A DNA stretch of 64,000 nucleotides from Adiantum capillus-veneris (GCA_014529385.2 CM043963.1:64161469-64225468), one strand, 5' to 3'; positions 49,475 to 59,787 are shown, counted from the stretch's first letter. Notes: generated by a model not told the origin, from the letters alone. Numbers and translations: made by a program.

Positions 49475-49813
49475 AAAAGGACTTTTTGGCGTTAGAGAGA
49501 GAATGTTGTTCGACCAATAGAGTTTGAGTCACCACAACAATAGCTCCAATTTATTTGATTTTTATCTCAAATTTTTGCATTTTTAAAAAAGAGTATTTTC
49601 TGTTAAAAAGATCTGAATAAGAAGATACGACACGATTTGTGCAAATTATTCCCTTGCCATGGGCGACGAACGCCGAATGTGCCATAACTCACATTCAATG
49701 AGGCTCACCTTTTGATGAACACTTTTCAGGCTACTACTTCTTGTGTAAACTAGTGAGCCTCTTTTCTTTTATCGTTTTTGCGTAGTGTCACTTCGCAACT
49801 AATAGAAGCAGCT
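49475..49813. other. Upstream region of the BAH-like gene
   Basis: AT-rich non-coding sequence. A short C/T-rich stretch and 'cttttcttttatcg' lie just before the first ATG. No clear TATA box is placed. Confidence 0.4.
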
Positions 49814-51145
49814 ATGGAAGGAAGACGACCACGACGACCATCCGCCTCTGTTAAATCTGTGGAACTATTCAACAGCTTTGACTTAGACCATGGTCGCTGG
49901 ATATCTACCACAGTCACCATTGGTAGTTGGGTTCTGCTTCAAACAAGAAGAAGAAAACGGATGTCAAATGAATTCATCAACAGCTACAAAGGACGTGTGA
50001 AAGATTTTTGCTTGTCTCAAACGGGAAAGATAGTGAAAGAGGTGCTCATTGATCATGCATATATGCACTCTGAACTATGACTACAACAGTCACCTTTGGG
50101 ATTTCCTGCTCATAGACCAAACTGTGTGACTGCTATATTGCTAAAAAGTCTTTAAAGATCCTTCAAGTTATTTTGTTGACTATTTATTGTGACCATTCTC
50201 TTATCTTTTGTTTTTGCAGATATTTATCCTTCTAACAAAGAAGACTGGTAACCAATTAAGTGCATAATTGGTATTTTTTATGCTTTTCATGCTTCGATGG
50301 GAGAACTTATGTACAGAACTAGTGCGAGAAGAGCTCTCGCAAAGAGGGGAGTTTTCTTTTACGACTACTTTTACAACGCCCCTTGCTCTGTCCATGGATT
50401 TGGCACTTTGAAACCTTTCCCTCTTCCGCAACAAGATTCCCCAAAGTGGCCAGTTCCAACTTCAGAAACCTCTGAGTGTTTTAAACTCAAGCTTCATCAG
50501 GAAATTTTGAAGTGTTTGCGACCAAACATTGTAAGTAAGCAAGTACGGGTCATTCTATTTATGCCATTACATGTCTTTATAGATTTCTTCCACGATGAGG
50601 AGGTTAGAAAAACAGAAACCATGTTCATCTGCAAATCCCAAACTTGCCTTGATTTTTTGGATGATAATTGGGATGTCAGTAATTTTTAAGGCATTTTGTG
50701 TAAAGTTGACAAGTGCTCGGTTGTGTGCAAGTGTATGATAGCATCACAGAATTTTATAGTTTCTTTCTACTACATGAGGTGGCATCGAGTGAATGGTCAG
50801 TTGGTAGCTATGGATCAAGATTTAAGTGAAAATGATTTTAATCCCTTGATGTCCATCGAGATATGGTTTTCAAATTATTTGCTTACAGTTGTTGTGGTCA
50901 GATCAAATGTCACTTTAAGTCAGGTTCGAGAGGATCTGTTAAATGAGTCCGATCTCAATTTGCCTTCAAAATTTGTTTTCAAGTGTAACATGCGAAAGGT
51001 ACTAAGCTACATGTATTACTTTTATACGTTGATGTTTCTATCGTGCTCATGTATCCCAATGTCTTATCGCGTACGTTGCATTGCAGGTACCTCACAGAAG
51101 AAAATATGACTCTTTGTGCACAGATTACCAGCGACAGACTTGAAA
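49814..51145 (+). pseudogene. BAH-domain-like gene, spliced and interrupted
   Basis: A first exon from ATG 49814 encodes a basic start 'MEGRRPRRPSASVKS', then 'TVTIGSWVLLQTRRRKR' and 'YKGRVKDFCLSQTGK', like the start of a BAH domain (G-x-x-V-L-V ... Y-x-G-R-I). After a likely intron ending TTTTTGCAG at 50219, the next exon has 'PIKCIIGIFYAFH' and 'GVFFYDYFYNAP', like the BAH C-terminal half (P-I-x-x-I-x-GKC-V ... FF-x-Y-x-Y). A donor GTAAGTAAG is at 50527. Later exons include 'LTVVVVRSNVTLSQVREDLL', perhaps ubiquitin-like, and a donor/acceptor pair at about 51000/51085. BAH domains bind nucleosomes or histone tails. In-frame stops (TGA near 50078, TAA at 50249) suggest decay or mis-set exons. 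Confidence 0.45.
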
Positions 51146-51353
51146 TAGTGAACTAATTGTACACAATGATTCAAATACTATTCTCAAAGATTACTCGACA
51201 AAGGCAACTCTCTACATTGCCAAACACCATTGGATCCTCACTCTTCCATTTTTTTGGAAAGCTGTACACAACATTTTGTAAACTTTGAACCATAATCAAA
51301 ACAAAAGTTAAATTTCGATCCATTGCTTGTAATCAATTTGTCAAAAGTACATT
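51146..51353. other. Convergent intergenic region
   Basis: About 200 bp between the 3' ends of the plus-strand BAH-like gene and the minus-strand H3-ULP1 gene. AT-rich, with 'aataaag'-free text; no terminator hairpin seen. Confidence 0.4.
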
Positions 51354-51712
51354 TCATAATCTCTTTCTAATCTTGTGGTGCGGTGATGTGGGGGTTGTTG
51401 GTTGAGGTTGAGGAGAGGTGGTGGCTTGGGGGTTTGGGGGCTCTGGAGCTGCTTCATGAGTAGGAGAGGTGCTGGGTGGGGGGTTTGGGGGCTCTGGAGC
51501 TGCTTCATGAGCAAGAGAGGTGTTGGGTGGGGGGTTTGAGGGTTCTGGAGCTGTTTCTTGAGGACGAGAGCTGGTGGGAGCTTGGGTTTGGGAGGCATAT
51601 GGGGAGATATTGATATATGCTTGTGTTGGTGTGGCAGACAAGGGGTATCTTGTCGGCGAAGGCCTAGGAGTGGGCCTTGATGCTGGCGGGATAAAAGCAT
51701 CACGTGCTCCGT
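51354..51712 (-). CDS. Pro/Thr/Ser-rich C-terminal tail exon with 17-residue repeats
   Basis: After acceptor TTCGTTTAG the frame reads 'RDAFIPPASRPTPRPSPTRY', then three tandem units near 'EAAPEPPNPPPSTSPTH' (51-bp period), and ends 'PTSPHHKIRKRL'. The basic end could act as a nuclear signal. A second minus-strand frame is also open here, but this one gives the regular repeats. The donor before it (51841 or 51843) decides the frame. Confidence 0.5.
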
Positions 51713-51840
51713 CTAAACGAAGAAACATCAGCCTTTGAATAATCTGCCAAATTTCTTACTTGCGTTAAGAACATCATGTGTATTAACATAGTTACTAACT
51801 TATTAAGATACAAATTTGTAAACGAGTGTCAAATGCTTAC

Positions 51841-52308
51841 ACTTCTACAACTTCCATCAAGCATGACCCCTAACAAAATTTCTGCATTGATTAAGACCCT
51901 CCATCCACAAGAGTAGGCATCGTCCTGCTTAGGGACTTTGCAACTAATAATCATAAGATTCTCATATATCTGCTCTTGCGTTAAAGCTTCAAGAGCAGAC
52001 ACAAGCTTCCAAACAGATCTACGCAAAATACAATTAAATTTCATAAGCGACTTTTAACAAAATTCTATGCGATGTCGAACAAAATACAAAACCTCTTACC
52101 TACGTACTTCACCATGAAATCCATGGGATGAATTAGCAAGGTAGCACTGTTCAAGGTGTAAGAGAATAAGACTCCAATGAGCACTGTTACAAATAAACAT
52201 AAGCAAAACATATGTCATCACAACAAATTAGAGTTCAAGATAAAATAATTTCACTATTGAAAACATTGCGTACCCTTCATGATAAGCCAGAACAAAAAAA
52301 ATTGCCGT
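51841..52308 (-). pseudogene. ULP1/SENP catalytic exons
   Basis: Three exons are predicted. The first (52308-52274) reads 'TAIFFVLAYHEG'. The second (52183-52100, after TTTGTAACAG) reads 'AHWSLILLHLEQCYLANSSH', giving the catalytic His in HW. The third (52018-51841, after TTTTGCGTAG) has 'VWKLVSALEAL' and 'KQDDAYSCGWRVLINAEILL', giving the oxyanion Gln and nucleophile Cys. The spacing resembles SENP8/NEDP1-type enzymes, where a Y-D-S follows the HW strand. Here the corresponding text is A-N-S, so the catalytic Asp may be Asn. This would weaken or end activity. Similarity to peptidase family C48 is clear from the HW and Q-x5-CG pattern. Confidence 0.8.
52305..52308. repeat. Target-site duplication, left copy
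   Basis: CCGT directly before the LTR. The same four bases follow the other LTR at 60954-60957. Gypsy elements usually duplicate 4-6 bp. Removing the element and one copy restores an open reading frame in the host gene. Confidence 0.75.
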
Positions 52309-53439
52309 TGTGAGCGGGATGGAAACACACACAACGCCTCTATAATGACCTGACACACACTCTTGGGATGATACACACACAAACTATGGGGCACCACTCG
52401 GCTTACACAATCCACCTGGCCGAGACAGGGAACACATCGATGGAGCGAGAGGAGAGAGACTATCCACTTTTCCACTCCACACAGAGACACACACACACAA
52501 AAAAAAAAACAACTCAGCTCAAAAGAGGAGAACTTCTGATAATTAGATACAAATGAGCTTGGGCCAACACCAAGGGGCAAATAGCTCACACAAAATGGGT
52601 AAAATATGCCAGATACAATCACAAATTGGAGAAGAAGCTTCGCTCATAGGAGAAACTTACACAGCAAAAATAGCACAAAAGGAGTGAGAAATTTGGCAAA
52701 ATGGACAACGTCATCGCGTCCGGAACGGCCCAAAACCCCAGTCTACAGTGTCAAAGTGCTCAATTCCGACCTCGGATGAGCAGTTTACGGCCAAAACAGG
52801 CACCAAAAACACACCTGCGGCTCTTCCTCCTCTCTTCTCCACGTTTTTTTTTGTCTTCTCTCAGTTTTTCAGCTTCCACACTTAGCTTTATTACTTGGGC
52901 ACCCTTGGCCTTTTAGATGACCTCAAACGGACCCCGAACAGGCCAAAAACTGACCTCGCAGTGCATAGTTGTCACCCTGTTGCATCCATACGCACACCTG
53001 GCACTCAATTTTTTTCAATAATGCCTCCCGCCACCATGTGAAGTGGACCCAACATATGGTCCTCATGATGACCTTTCTGCATAATTATCACAAGAAAACA
53101 TCCACGTTGTGCCTGTACTTCTCCGCGTGCAAGTATTGACCCCATTCGCCGTACTGACGCCACTAGATGACATATGATGCACCTGCTTACCTCATGTCAT
53201 CGGCCCACGGATAGCTTCCTCGAGAATTTTTACGCGCTACCAACTCCTCATTATTATAGAAAAAACACACTGGTACTAGTAATAGTGAAAATCGATGCAC
53301 TATGTACATGATGCCCTACCTGTACACATGTGGGCCCCACGTAACCACCTGGCTCTGGAAAATGGGCAATCCTTTATTCGATGCACCATACATGTGTATG
53401 TACATATGCGCAATCCCTTTCTCAAAAAAACTCCTGACA
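52309..53439 (-). repeat. LTR of the Tat element (3' LTR in element direction)
   Basis: On the plus strand it starts TGTGAGCGGGATGG and ends CTCCTGACA, so TG...CA ends are kept. Length 1131 bp. It aligns along its whole length with 59812-60953. It includes a C/A-rich stretch with short CA runs at about 52480-52510. Confidence 0.93.
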
Positions 53440-53440
53440 T

Positions 53441-53458
53441 AATTTTCCCATCCCCTAG
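53441..53458 (-). promoter_or_regulatory. Polypurine tract of the Tat element
   Basis: The minus strand reads 'CTAGGGGATGGGAAAAT' just before the TG of the 3' LTR, the expected primer for second-strand DNA. Confidence 0.7.
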
Positions 53459-53467
53459 CCTGCTAGA

Positions 53468-55306
53468 TCATTCATGATCAGCAGCAGCAAAGAGAGATAT
53501 AAGACTCACCGCATCACAGGTCTCCTCATCCTTCACCAACATTGCTTGCTCCACAGAAAGCCCATCTTGCTCCACCATCATCAATCTAGCATGATACAAT
53601 TTAAGACGCAATCCATTTACCCTTGACTTGTGTAGAACACCATCCAGGTTAGCCAGCTGATATGTGCCATTTGGAAAACACTCCACTACCTTGAAAGGGC
53701 CTTCCCAATTAATTTGAAACTTCTTTTGGAAGGTGTTGTCCAGCTTACTGTTGTAGCGCAAAACCAAGTCATGTTTCTTGATACCCTTACTTTTGACCTT
53801 TTCATTTATCTTTGCCAAATCCTTATCCTGCATGTGCCCATAATGCTCCAATGCGTTCATCCTATCCAACTGGACCTCTTGTAACTGCAAGAGCCTCTCT
53901 TTGAATGCATCACTAGGCGGCCCAAGAAACTTCTCTAACATCTTGATCGCAGGCAACTCTACTTCCACAGGCAATAGTGCTTCTTTTCCATAGACCAAAT
54001 GAAATGGAGTAAACCCTGTACCTGTCTTCACCGAAGTACGGTAAGCCCATAATGCACTAGGCAATTCCAAATCCCAATTCTTTCCTTGGTGCTCTGTCAC
54101 TTTCGAAAGAATCTGTAACAACTCACCATTGAATCTTTCATTTAAGCCATTACACTGTGGGCAATAAGGAGTGGTATGCTGGTGCCTAATCTTCATCTTT
54201 GCACATAAAAAATCTAGCAGTTTAGCTCTAAAGCCAAGCCCCTTATCTGAAAGTAGCTCCAGTGGCACCCCAAACTTGCAACATATTTCATCATACACAA
54301 ATTTTTCCACATCCTTTGCAATGATCTGTTTTACTGCTATAGCCTCTGCCCATCTAGAGAGATAGTCCACTGCAGTCAAAATATAGCTTTTGCCCCTGCT
54401 TGTGATAGGTAACAGGCCTATTGCATCAATCCCCCACTTTTCAAACACATCAAATGCCATAATGGTTTTTCGTAGCTCTGGCTTCAACACTCTCTTCCCA
54501 AATGCTTGACACCTATTGCAAGACCTACACCAATGGTGAACATCCTTGTGCAAACTAGGCCATACATACCCCTCTTGCAAAATCTTATGCAAGGTGATCA
54601 TTAGAGCAAAATGGCCACCACATGCGCCTTCATGATTCTCTTCCAACACTCTGTAAAGCTCCTCCCGCCAAGGTACATGTCTCAACACGAGATCAGCCCC
54701 TCTCATGTATAAGACATCACCAATCAATTTGTACCTGTATGCTCTACGCACAAAGCCATACTTCTTAGACTTTTGAATCTCATTTGGAATGATTCCTGTT
54801 AGCAAAAACTCCTCTTCTTGAGCCAAACTTTCCCGGCCATGATAAAGAGGTAAAGTGATCCTCAACACAAATAGCTCCCCAATCATGCCTTGAGCTGCTT
54901 CATGTGCCTCTCCATTTAGAGCACGTTCAATGTGTCTGATGCTCCATGCTTCAAACTTTTTTAACAAGCCTTTAATTCTGAAGCACGTTTCCTTCAATGA
55001 GGTGTTCTTGCTCTTCCACACACCCAACACTTGCTTCACAACTAACAAGGCATCACCTTTTATGCTCAACCTTCGAACCCCATGCTTCAAACAAATGTGT
55101 AATCCGGCTTCCAGAGTAGCATATTCAGCCTCATTGTTACTATGAGCATCCAATTTGAACCCTCTCTTGCATACTAGCTTCCCCTCTGGATCATAAAGTG
55201 CTATACCCCCTGAAGCTGCATCATGGCTCTTTCTGTATGAACCATCAAAGAACAACACATGTGCATTGCTGATCTGTGGCACTTCTTCAACTACCTTTGT
55301 CACCAC
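53468..55306 (-). CDS. Tat archaeal-type RNase H and integrase
   Basis: An intact 612-codon frame. Residues about 18-150 form the second RNase H: 'LFFDGSYRKSHDAASGGIAL' (first Asp), 'NNEAEYATLEAGLHICL' (Glu) and 'SIKGDALLVVKQV' (Asp); the last acidic site reads 'EAHEAA', with His where Asp is usual. Integrase follows: zinc finger end 'CRSCNRCQAF', core 'KWGIDAIGLL', 'LELLSDKGLGF' and 'CPQCNGLNERFNGELL', for the D, D and E residues. The C-terminal part 'FQINWEGPFKVVECFPNGTY' is the DNA-binding barrel. The length is full for both domains. Confidence 0.92.
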   Translation of the reverse strand: MVTKVVEEVPQISNAHVLFFDGSYRKSHDAASGGIALYDPEGKLVCKRGFKLDAHSNNEAEYATLEAGLHICLKHGVRRLSIKGDALLVVKQVLGVWKSKNTSLKETCFRIKGLLKKFEAWSIRHIERALNGEAHEAAQGMIGELFVLRITLPLYHGRESLAQEEEFLLTGIIPNEIQKSKKYGFVRRAYRYKLIGDVLYMRGADLVLRHVPWREELYRVLEENHEGACGGHFALMITLHKILQEGYVWPSLHKDVHHWCRSCNRCQAFGKRVLKPELRKTIMAFDVFEKWGIDAIGLLPITSRGKSYILTAVDYLSRWAEAIAVKQIIAKDVEKFVYDEICCKFGVPLELLSDKGLGFRAKLLDFLCAKMKIRHQHTTPYCPQCNGLNERFNGELLQILSKVTEHQGKNWDLELPSALWAYRTSVKTGTGFTPFHLVYGKEALLPVEVELPAIKMLEKFLGPPSDAFKERLLQLQEVQLDRMNALEHYGHMQDKDLAKINEKVKSKGIKKHDLVLRYNSKLDNTFQKKFQINWEGPFKVVECFPNGTYQLANLDGVLHKSRVNGLRLKLYHARLMMVEQDGLSVEQAMLVKDEETCDAVSLISLFAAADHE

Positions 55307-55813
55307 CTATTCCTTAACAATAAGGGGATTCTTCTTGTAGATCAACAAATCAGCTAGGGTAGCCCTTGTACTATCTTCCACTAGAAAAGAGAACTCAAAC
55401 TCTTGCAGCTCAATTACCCATTTCTTCACCACATTTGACATGTTAGTACCATTAATTAACTGTGGCAAAAAGGCATAACTCGTCAAGAAAACAAAATGCC
55501 GTGGTAGCAAGTAATGACGAAATCGTCGACAAGCAAATATTACACTAGCCATCACTAGCTCTACTTCTAAGAACTTTCTCTCCGCTACCAACTTCACTCG
55601 GCTTGCACAATACACAGGACTCATATAATGGCTTCCCTTCCCCTTTTGCAATAGCATGGCTCCAATGGCATCATCCCCTACTGATGGATTTACATAAAAC
55701 ACTTTCTCCCAATCAGGAGCCTGCATGGCTGACAACCCCCCTAACACCTCTTTCATCTCTTGAAACACTTCTTCACACTTGTCATCCCATTGCAATGGAT
55801 CATGCTTTGCCAC
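55307..55813 (-). CDS. Tat Ty3-type RNase H
   Basis: The 168-codon frame begins 'MAKHDPLQWDDKCEEVFQEM', the connection domain, then 'VFYVNPSVGDDAIGAMLLQK', 'RKFLEVELVMASVIFACRRF' and 'LADLLIY'. The first Asp of the active site appears as Asn ('VNPS'), so this RNase H may have lost activity while the second RNase H keeps its acidic core. A stop separates it from the next frame. Confidence 0.85.
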   Translation of the reverse strand: MAKHDPLQWDDKCEEVFQEMKEVLGGLSAMQAPDWEKVFYVNPSVGDDAIGAMLLQKGKGSHYMSPVYCASRVKLVAERKFLEVELVMASVIFACRRFRHYLLPRHFVFLTSYAFLPQLINGTNMSNVVKKWVIELQEFEFSFLVEDSTRATLADLLIYKKNPLIVKE

Positions 55814-55834
55814 TTGTTGTAATGGATAAAGAAG

Positions 55835-56330
55835 CTACGAAGACAATGGAATAAACCGTGCCATGTACTTCACTTTGTGTATAAAAGTTGCCAATTGCTT
55901 CGTACTCGTAGGTGATGGAAGAAGAATAATAGACTTAACCTTATCTGGATCAGCCTCAATGCCATTTTTTGACACCATATGGCCCAATAACTTCACCCTT
56001 GGCTGTTCTAGATGACATTTCTTTGGATTTAGTCGTCCTCCACATTCATCATATCGACCCAATACCATCTGCAGCTTCTCATGGTGTTCAGCCCTACTGC
56101 TATAAACACAGAAGTCATCCATAAAAGCTTTAACACAACTACCAATGAATGGTTCCAACACCCAATTTGCTCTCTCTTGACAGAAGGAAGGTCCATTTGA
56201 CAATACTGTGTAGCAATAGCAGCCCCATGGCGTAATAAAAGTGGTCTTTGTGCGGTCTTTAAGAGCAATCTTCAATTGAAAATAGCCTGAAAAACCATCA
56301 CACACACTGTACCTCCATAACCTGCCAGTG
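55835..56330 (-). pseudogene. Tat reverse transcriptase, C-terminal two-thirds
   Basis: The frame 55835-56305 opens 'MCDGFSGYFQLKIALKDRTK', then 'WGCYCYTVLSNGPSFCQERA', where M-P-F-G-L-x-N-A-P is usual but is replaced by 'VLSNGPSF'. The active site is 'VKAFMDDFCVYSS', both Asp present, followed by 'LLGHMVSKNGIEADPDKV'. It is separated from the first third by a one-base frame change within about 56290-56320. Confidence 0.85.
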
Positions 56331-57264
56331 AATCCAAGATCTGATCGATGAATGGAAGAGGATATGGGTTCTTCTTAGTGGCTACAGTTAAGGGTTTAAA
56401 ATCTACACAAATTCTCCACTTCCCATCCTTCTTTGGACTGACTACAACTGGACTCACCCATTCTGTGGTCTCCACAGGGACTATGAACCCTGCCTTCAAC
56501 AACTTGTCCACCTCTTCTTGCAAGGCCTCCATTTTCTCTTGACCCATCCTTATTAGCCTTTTCCGCACTGGCTTAGCACCTTCTTTCAGCTCTATATGCA
56601 TCTCTTTGCCCTTGAACCCTCTGATCTCTTCATATGAAGTAATGAACAAATCAGGAAAACTAGCCAGCATGTGCAAATAAATATCCTTCTCCATAGCTGA
56701 GAGGTCTCCACTGATCATTTGTGTCATCAATTCCTGCTTCTTTGACAACTCAACCTTGGTTTGCATCAGCCCTTCAATCACTTCATAAGGCCCTTCACTT
56801 TCATCTTCAACCTCATTTGCAAATGCAACTAAACCAAACTCCTGGACTTCTTTGTCCATCAAAAGAAATGCAACATCAGCATCCTCATCATTGCTGGTAG
56901 TGCTATCACTGTCCTTATCTGTCACCGTGGAAGAGTCTTCATCACTAGACTCATCCTCATCTTCATAAAGCTCCTCTAATCGTTTTCTTGTGTCCATATT
57001 ATAAAGCTTCTTGGTACCTGCCTTTCCATAGAGGCTAATCGTACCATGTCGCCAATCTTGAACAGCTCCCACTGCACGTAACCATGGTCTGCCCAGTATA
57101 ATAGGATATGCTCCCAACCTTGCTGGCATCACATGAAAATCAACCACTGCCTTTGCATCATATGCCTCCACTTCTAAGCTCTTTACAACACCCAAGCATT
57201 TTACTTTTTGATGGTTTGCCAATCTAATCCGAAAACCTGACACCCCAGCCACTGTGAGGCCCAT
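56272..57264 (-). CDS. Tat protease end and start of reverse transcriptase
   Basis: The 330-codon frame has 'FHVMPARLGAYPIILGRPWL' (second protease motif ILGRPW), then a long acidic Ser/Asp stretch 'DEDESSDEDSSTVTDKDSDS', and from residue about 250 the polymerase fingers 'LLKAGFIVPVETTEWVSPVV', 'SPKKDGKWRICVDFKPLT' and 'NPYPLPFIDQILDSLAGYGG'. The protease Asp loop is not seen in this frame and lies upstream of a break. It ends at the frame change before 'YSVCDGFSG'. Confidence 0.85.
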   Translation of the reverse strand: MGLTVAGVSGFRIRLANHQKVKCLGVVKSLEVEAYDAKAVVDFHVMPARLGAYPIILGRPWLRAVGAVQDWRHGTISLYGKAGTKKLYNMDTRKRLEELYEDEDESSDEDSSTVTDKDSDSTTSNDEDADVAFLLMDKEVQEFGLVAFANEVEDESEGPYEVIEGLMQTKVELSKKQELMTQMISGDLSAMEKDIYLHMLASFPDLFITSYEEIRGFKGKEMHIELKEGAKPVRKRLIRMGQEKMEALQEEVDKLLKAGFIVPVETTEWVSPVVVSPKKDGKWRICVDFKPLTVATKKNPYPLPFIDQILDSLAGYGGTVCVMVFQAIFN

Positions 57265-57284
57265 CTTCTCAACGCATGAGTGTG

Positions 57285-57530
57285 TTATGACGCATATTTG
57301 GGTCTACCATCCACATAACCTTGTCCCAAATTTTTCCTTTTATGCCACACATCTACTATTGGATAAATGTCTGGTAGCTCATCCATTGCGAACACCTTTA
57401 CTGAACCTCTCTCTGGCTCTTTCTCCATTGGGTTAACCATCTTCTTCCACTGTCGCTTTAGCTTAGGCACCATCTCTATAAGCTGCCCAAAAGTAACATC
57501 TACCTTCCTTCTCGTCAAATCCTCCTTCAA
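57285..57530 (-). CDS. Tat Gag-Pol connecting segment
   Basis: An 81-codon frame, 'MKEDLTRRKVDVTFGQLIEM' to 'GRPKYAS'. 'VTFGQLIEMVPKLKRQWKKM' resembles the segment before the protease in plant Tat elements. Stops isolate it from both neighbours. Confidence 0.6.
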   Translation of the reverse strand: MKEDLTRRKVDVTFGQLIEMVPKLKRQWKKMVNPMEKEPERGSVKVFAMDELPDIYPIVDVWHKRKNLGQGYVDGRPKYAS

Positions 57531-57553
57531 GTCATAGCTTAATTGCCCATCCC

Positions 57554-58225
57554 CTAGTGGAAAATTTGAAACATGAAACTTTCAACGAGCTCTCCTTTTC
57601 CTCTTGGCCTTGACATCCTTGCCTTCATGGCTCTTTCCTTTCTTCTTACTAGGACCTGGGGCACTTCTTCCTTCCTTATCCTCTGTGGTCCTCTTCCCAA
57701 TAGCATCACTAATGTATCCTCTAGCTTTGATGCCTTCTCCAAGGTGACTACACTTAGCACTTTTGTCTTTCCCTTTTCCTCTTGGGTTAATCCACTAGTT
57801 CCTTCATCTCCCTTAATTTCGATGCCATAATCATTTGACCTAGTTAACACCTGTCTTGGCAATGGATACATGTCTCCCCCCATCCTTGGTGGCTTATCAC
57901 ATTGCGGGCTGATGTGACCCAACTCTCCACAATTGTAACATGTGGGCGTCTGCCTCCAAAACCTACCATTGCTTTGTCCAACACCATTCCTAGGCCTTTC
58001 TTCACCTCCTGGCTGATTTGCAAACCTCCCTCGACCTCGATTATTTCCCACTTGACCTAGCATGTTTAGGCTGAGATTCTTCATCAAATCTACCATTTGC
58101 CTCATGTCTTGCCTTAGCCCATCATCTTGCACTACTGTAGTGGCCACTGCTGGCATAACCTGAGTAGTAACAGGAACCACTGGTTCGTGATGGACCCTTG
58201 GCATGCGACCTTGTAAAGAGTCCAT
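57554..58225 (-). CDS. Tat Gag, C-terminal part with zinc knuckle
   Basis: The 223-codon frame has a knuckle 'CYNCGELGHISPQC' (C-x2-C-x4-H-x4-C) at about residues 96-109, preceded by Arg/Gly-rich 'NNRGRGRFANQPGGEERPRN'. It would bind element RNA. The frame stops before the protease. Confidence 0.85.
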   Translation of the reverse strand: MDSLQGRMPRVHHEPVVPVTTQVMPAVATTVVQDDGLRQDMRQMVDLMKNLSLNMLGQVGNNRGRGRFANQPGGEERPRNGVGQSNGRFWRQTPTCYNCGELGHISPQCDKPPRMGGDMYPLPRQVLTRSNDYGIEIKGDEGTSGLTQEEKGKTKVLSVVTLEKASKLEDTLVMLLGRGPQRIRKEEVPQVLVRRKERAMKARMSRPRGKGELVESFMFQIFH

Positions 58226-58234
58226 AGGCTGAAA

Positions 58235-58860
58235 TTAAGACCTCATGGGCAAAGACTCCACCCCTAACTGGCTCATTTTCCTCAGCTTCCACTCTTTGTT
58301 CCTTGCTACCTCTAGTGCATCTTCATATGTCCTAGGCTTCTTTAGCTCCACTCTCCAACGTATATTCTCCCAAAGACCAGCCAAGAACCTGTCCTTCTTC
58401 ATCATGTCAGGCGGGGGTACTGTGGTGCTAAGGCCTTGCACATTCGCTCCCATGCCAATGAAAACTTACGTATGTATGCATCTAGTGGCTTACCTTCCTT
58501 TTGCACCAAAGCCTGTACTTCTTGCCACACTTTGTCAGGATCTTCTATCTTCACAAACTCCACTTCCAACCCATGTCGTAGATTGTCCCAACTCAACCTT
58601 ACAGGTGGATCAGCCACACGCAACTCCTCTTCAAATGCTTTAGACCAAACTCGTGCATCACTCTTCAAACAAATTTGGAGAAGGCGTAACATCTGCGCAG
58701 GGTCATGAATCTGGTTGCTAATGCAGGCAACCTCCATCTTTTCCAAAAATTCATCCACATCTTCATCCACATCTTTGGATAAGAGAAAGCCATGGCTACC
58801 CAAGTTATAATGCTTTGAGAACCCCTTCGAACACACGTGCAAGAACCCAAAACTTCTCAC
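58235..58860 (-). pseudogene. Tat Gag, capsid part (frameshifted)
   Basis: Two overlapping frames (58402-58860 and 58235-58453) cover the capsid. Text includes 'RLSWDNLRHGLEVEFVKIED', 'KVWQEVQALVQKEGKPLDAY' and, in the other frame, 'MMKKDRFLAGLWENIRWRV', the pattern of retrotransposon Gag. One frameshift occurs in the overlap. Confidence 0.85.
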
Positions 58861-59787
58861 TACCCTATTCCCAAAAACTTCAATGGAGCTAAACTTTAGA
58901 TAAGGACAAACACATGCACATCAGATGAGTTTTCATAGTTAATCATTGGAATTACAACAGGAAAAGGACATTCCAAGATCTCTCTCAATCTTCTTGGCCT
59001 GAACATAAAGACTATGCGCTGCTGGAAAAAGATCTTCCTGGACACATGAACATTTATCTGGATTCTTTGAGTTAAATGAAAATGAGTGAATTGAGGGCCA
59101 TTTTGATCATCCATTAAAGCCAACCATGAAGCTCCCAAGAAGGCACACCTGACTTAACCTCTGATTTTGCCAGCCATCAAAACTTGGAAAAATTTTTACA
59201 GAGTTTCCCCAGAAGTAGAGAAATAGGAACCCAAAATATAGACTGTATATATATGCATAAACTGTCAACAATAGAACCCGAGCATCAAATAGGACTCACT
59301 AGTACATAGCCTATGGCGAGGTCACGAAAAGGATGCTCCAGCTACCGATATCACCGAAAGGATCTCCACATGTGAGAATCCCCCCGCTCAATAAAAACCT
59401 CACGCTATCGACCCTCACACGAAGGCTAATGCAAATCGCGTATAGTCAAGTCTTAGAAATGACTATCTTCCAGAACAAGTCTCAGAAATGGCTAGGACTG
59501 CCAAATATAACCAAGTATGGCTCCATAAATGCGTACAATGGCAGTTTCCACAAGTAACGTACAATCCAGCAGACAATGCACTCAAACAGGCGCCAAGTGA
59601 TGCATACCCACAACAACTGCAAGTGACATCACTGCTAGTATATCACTGTACTCTAGCTACTTGTACCTGTGTGAATCACCTGTACCTGTCCCTGTCCCTG
59701 TAACCTGTAAGCTGTAATCTGCAACCTGCAACCTGTAAGCCCGAATCTCGAAGCTCGAAGCTCGAAGTAGAAGGTACTCGAACAAGA
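58861..59787 (-). other. Leader of the Tat element
   Basis: Non-coding sequence between primer-binding site and Gag. Near 59660-59775 there are short tandem repeats ('cctgtccctgt', 'aacctgcaacctg', 'gctcgaagctcgaa'). No convincing gene. Confidence 0.6.

Noticed and set aside
52254-52622. 122-codon minus-strand frame with a hydrophobic start
   Set aside because: It lies in the LTR and recurs as a diverged frame in the other LTR (59887-60126); no coding signal.
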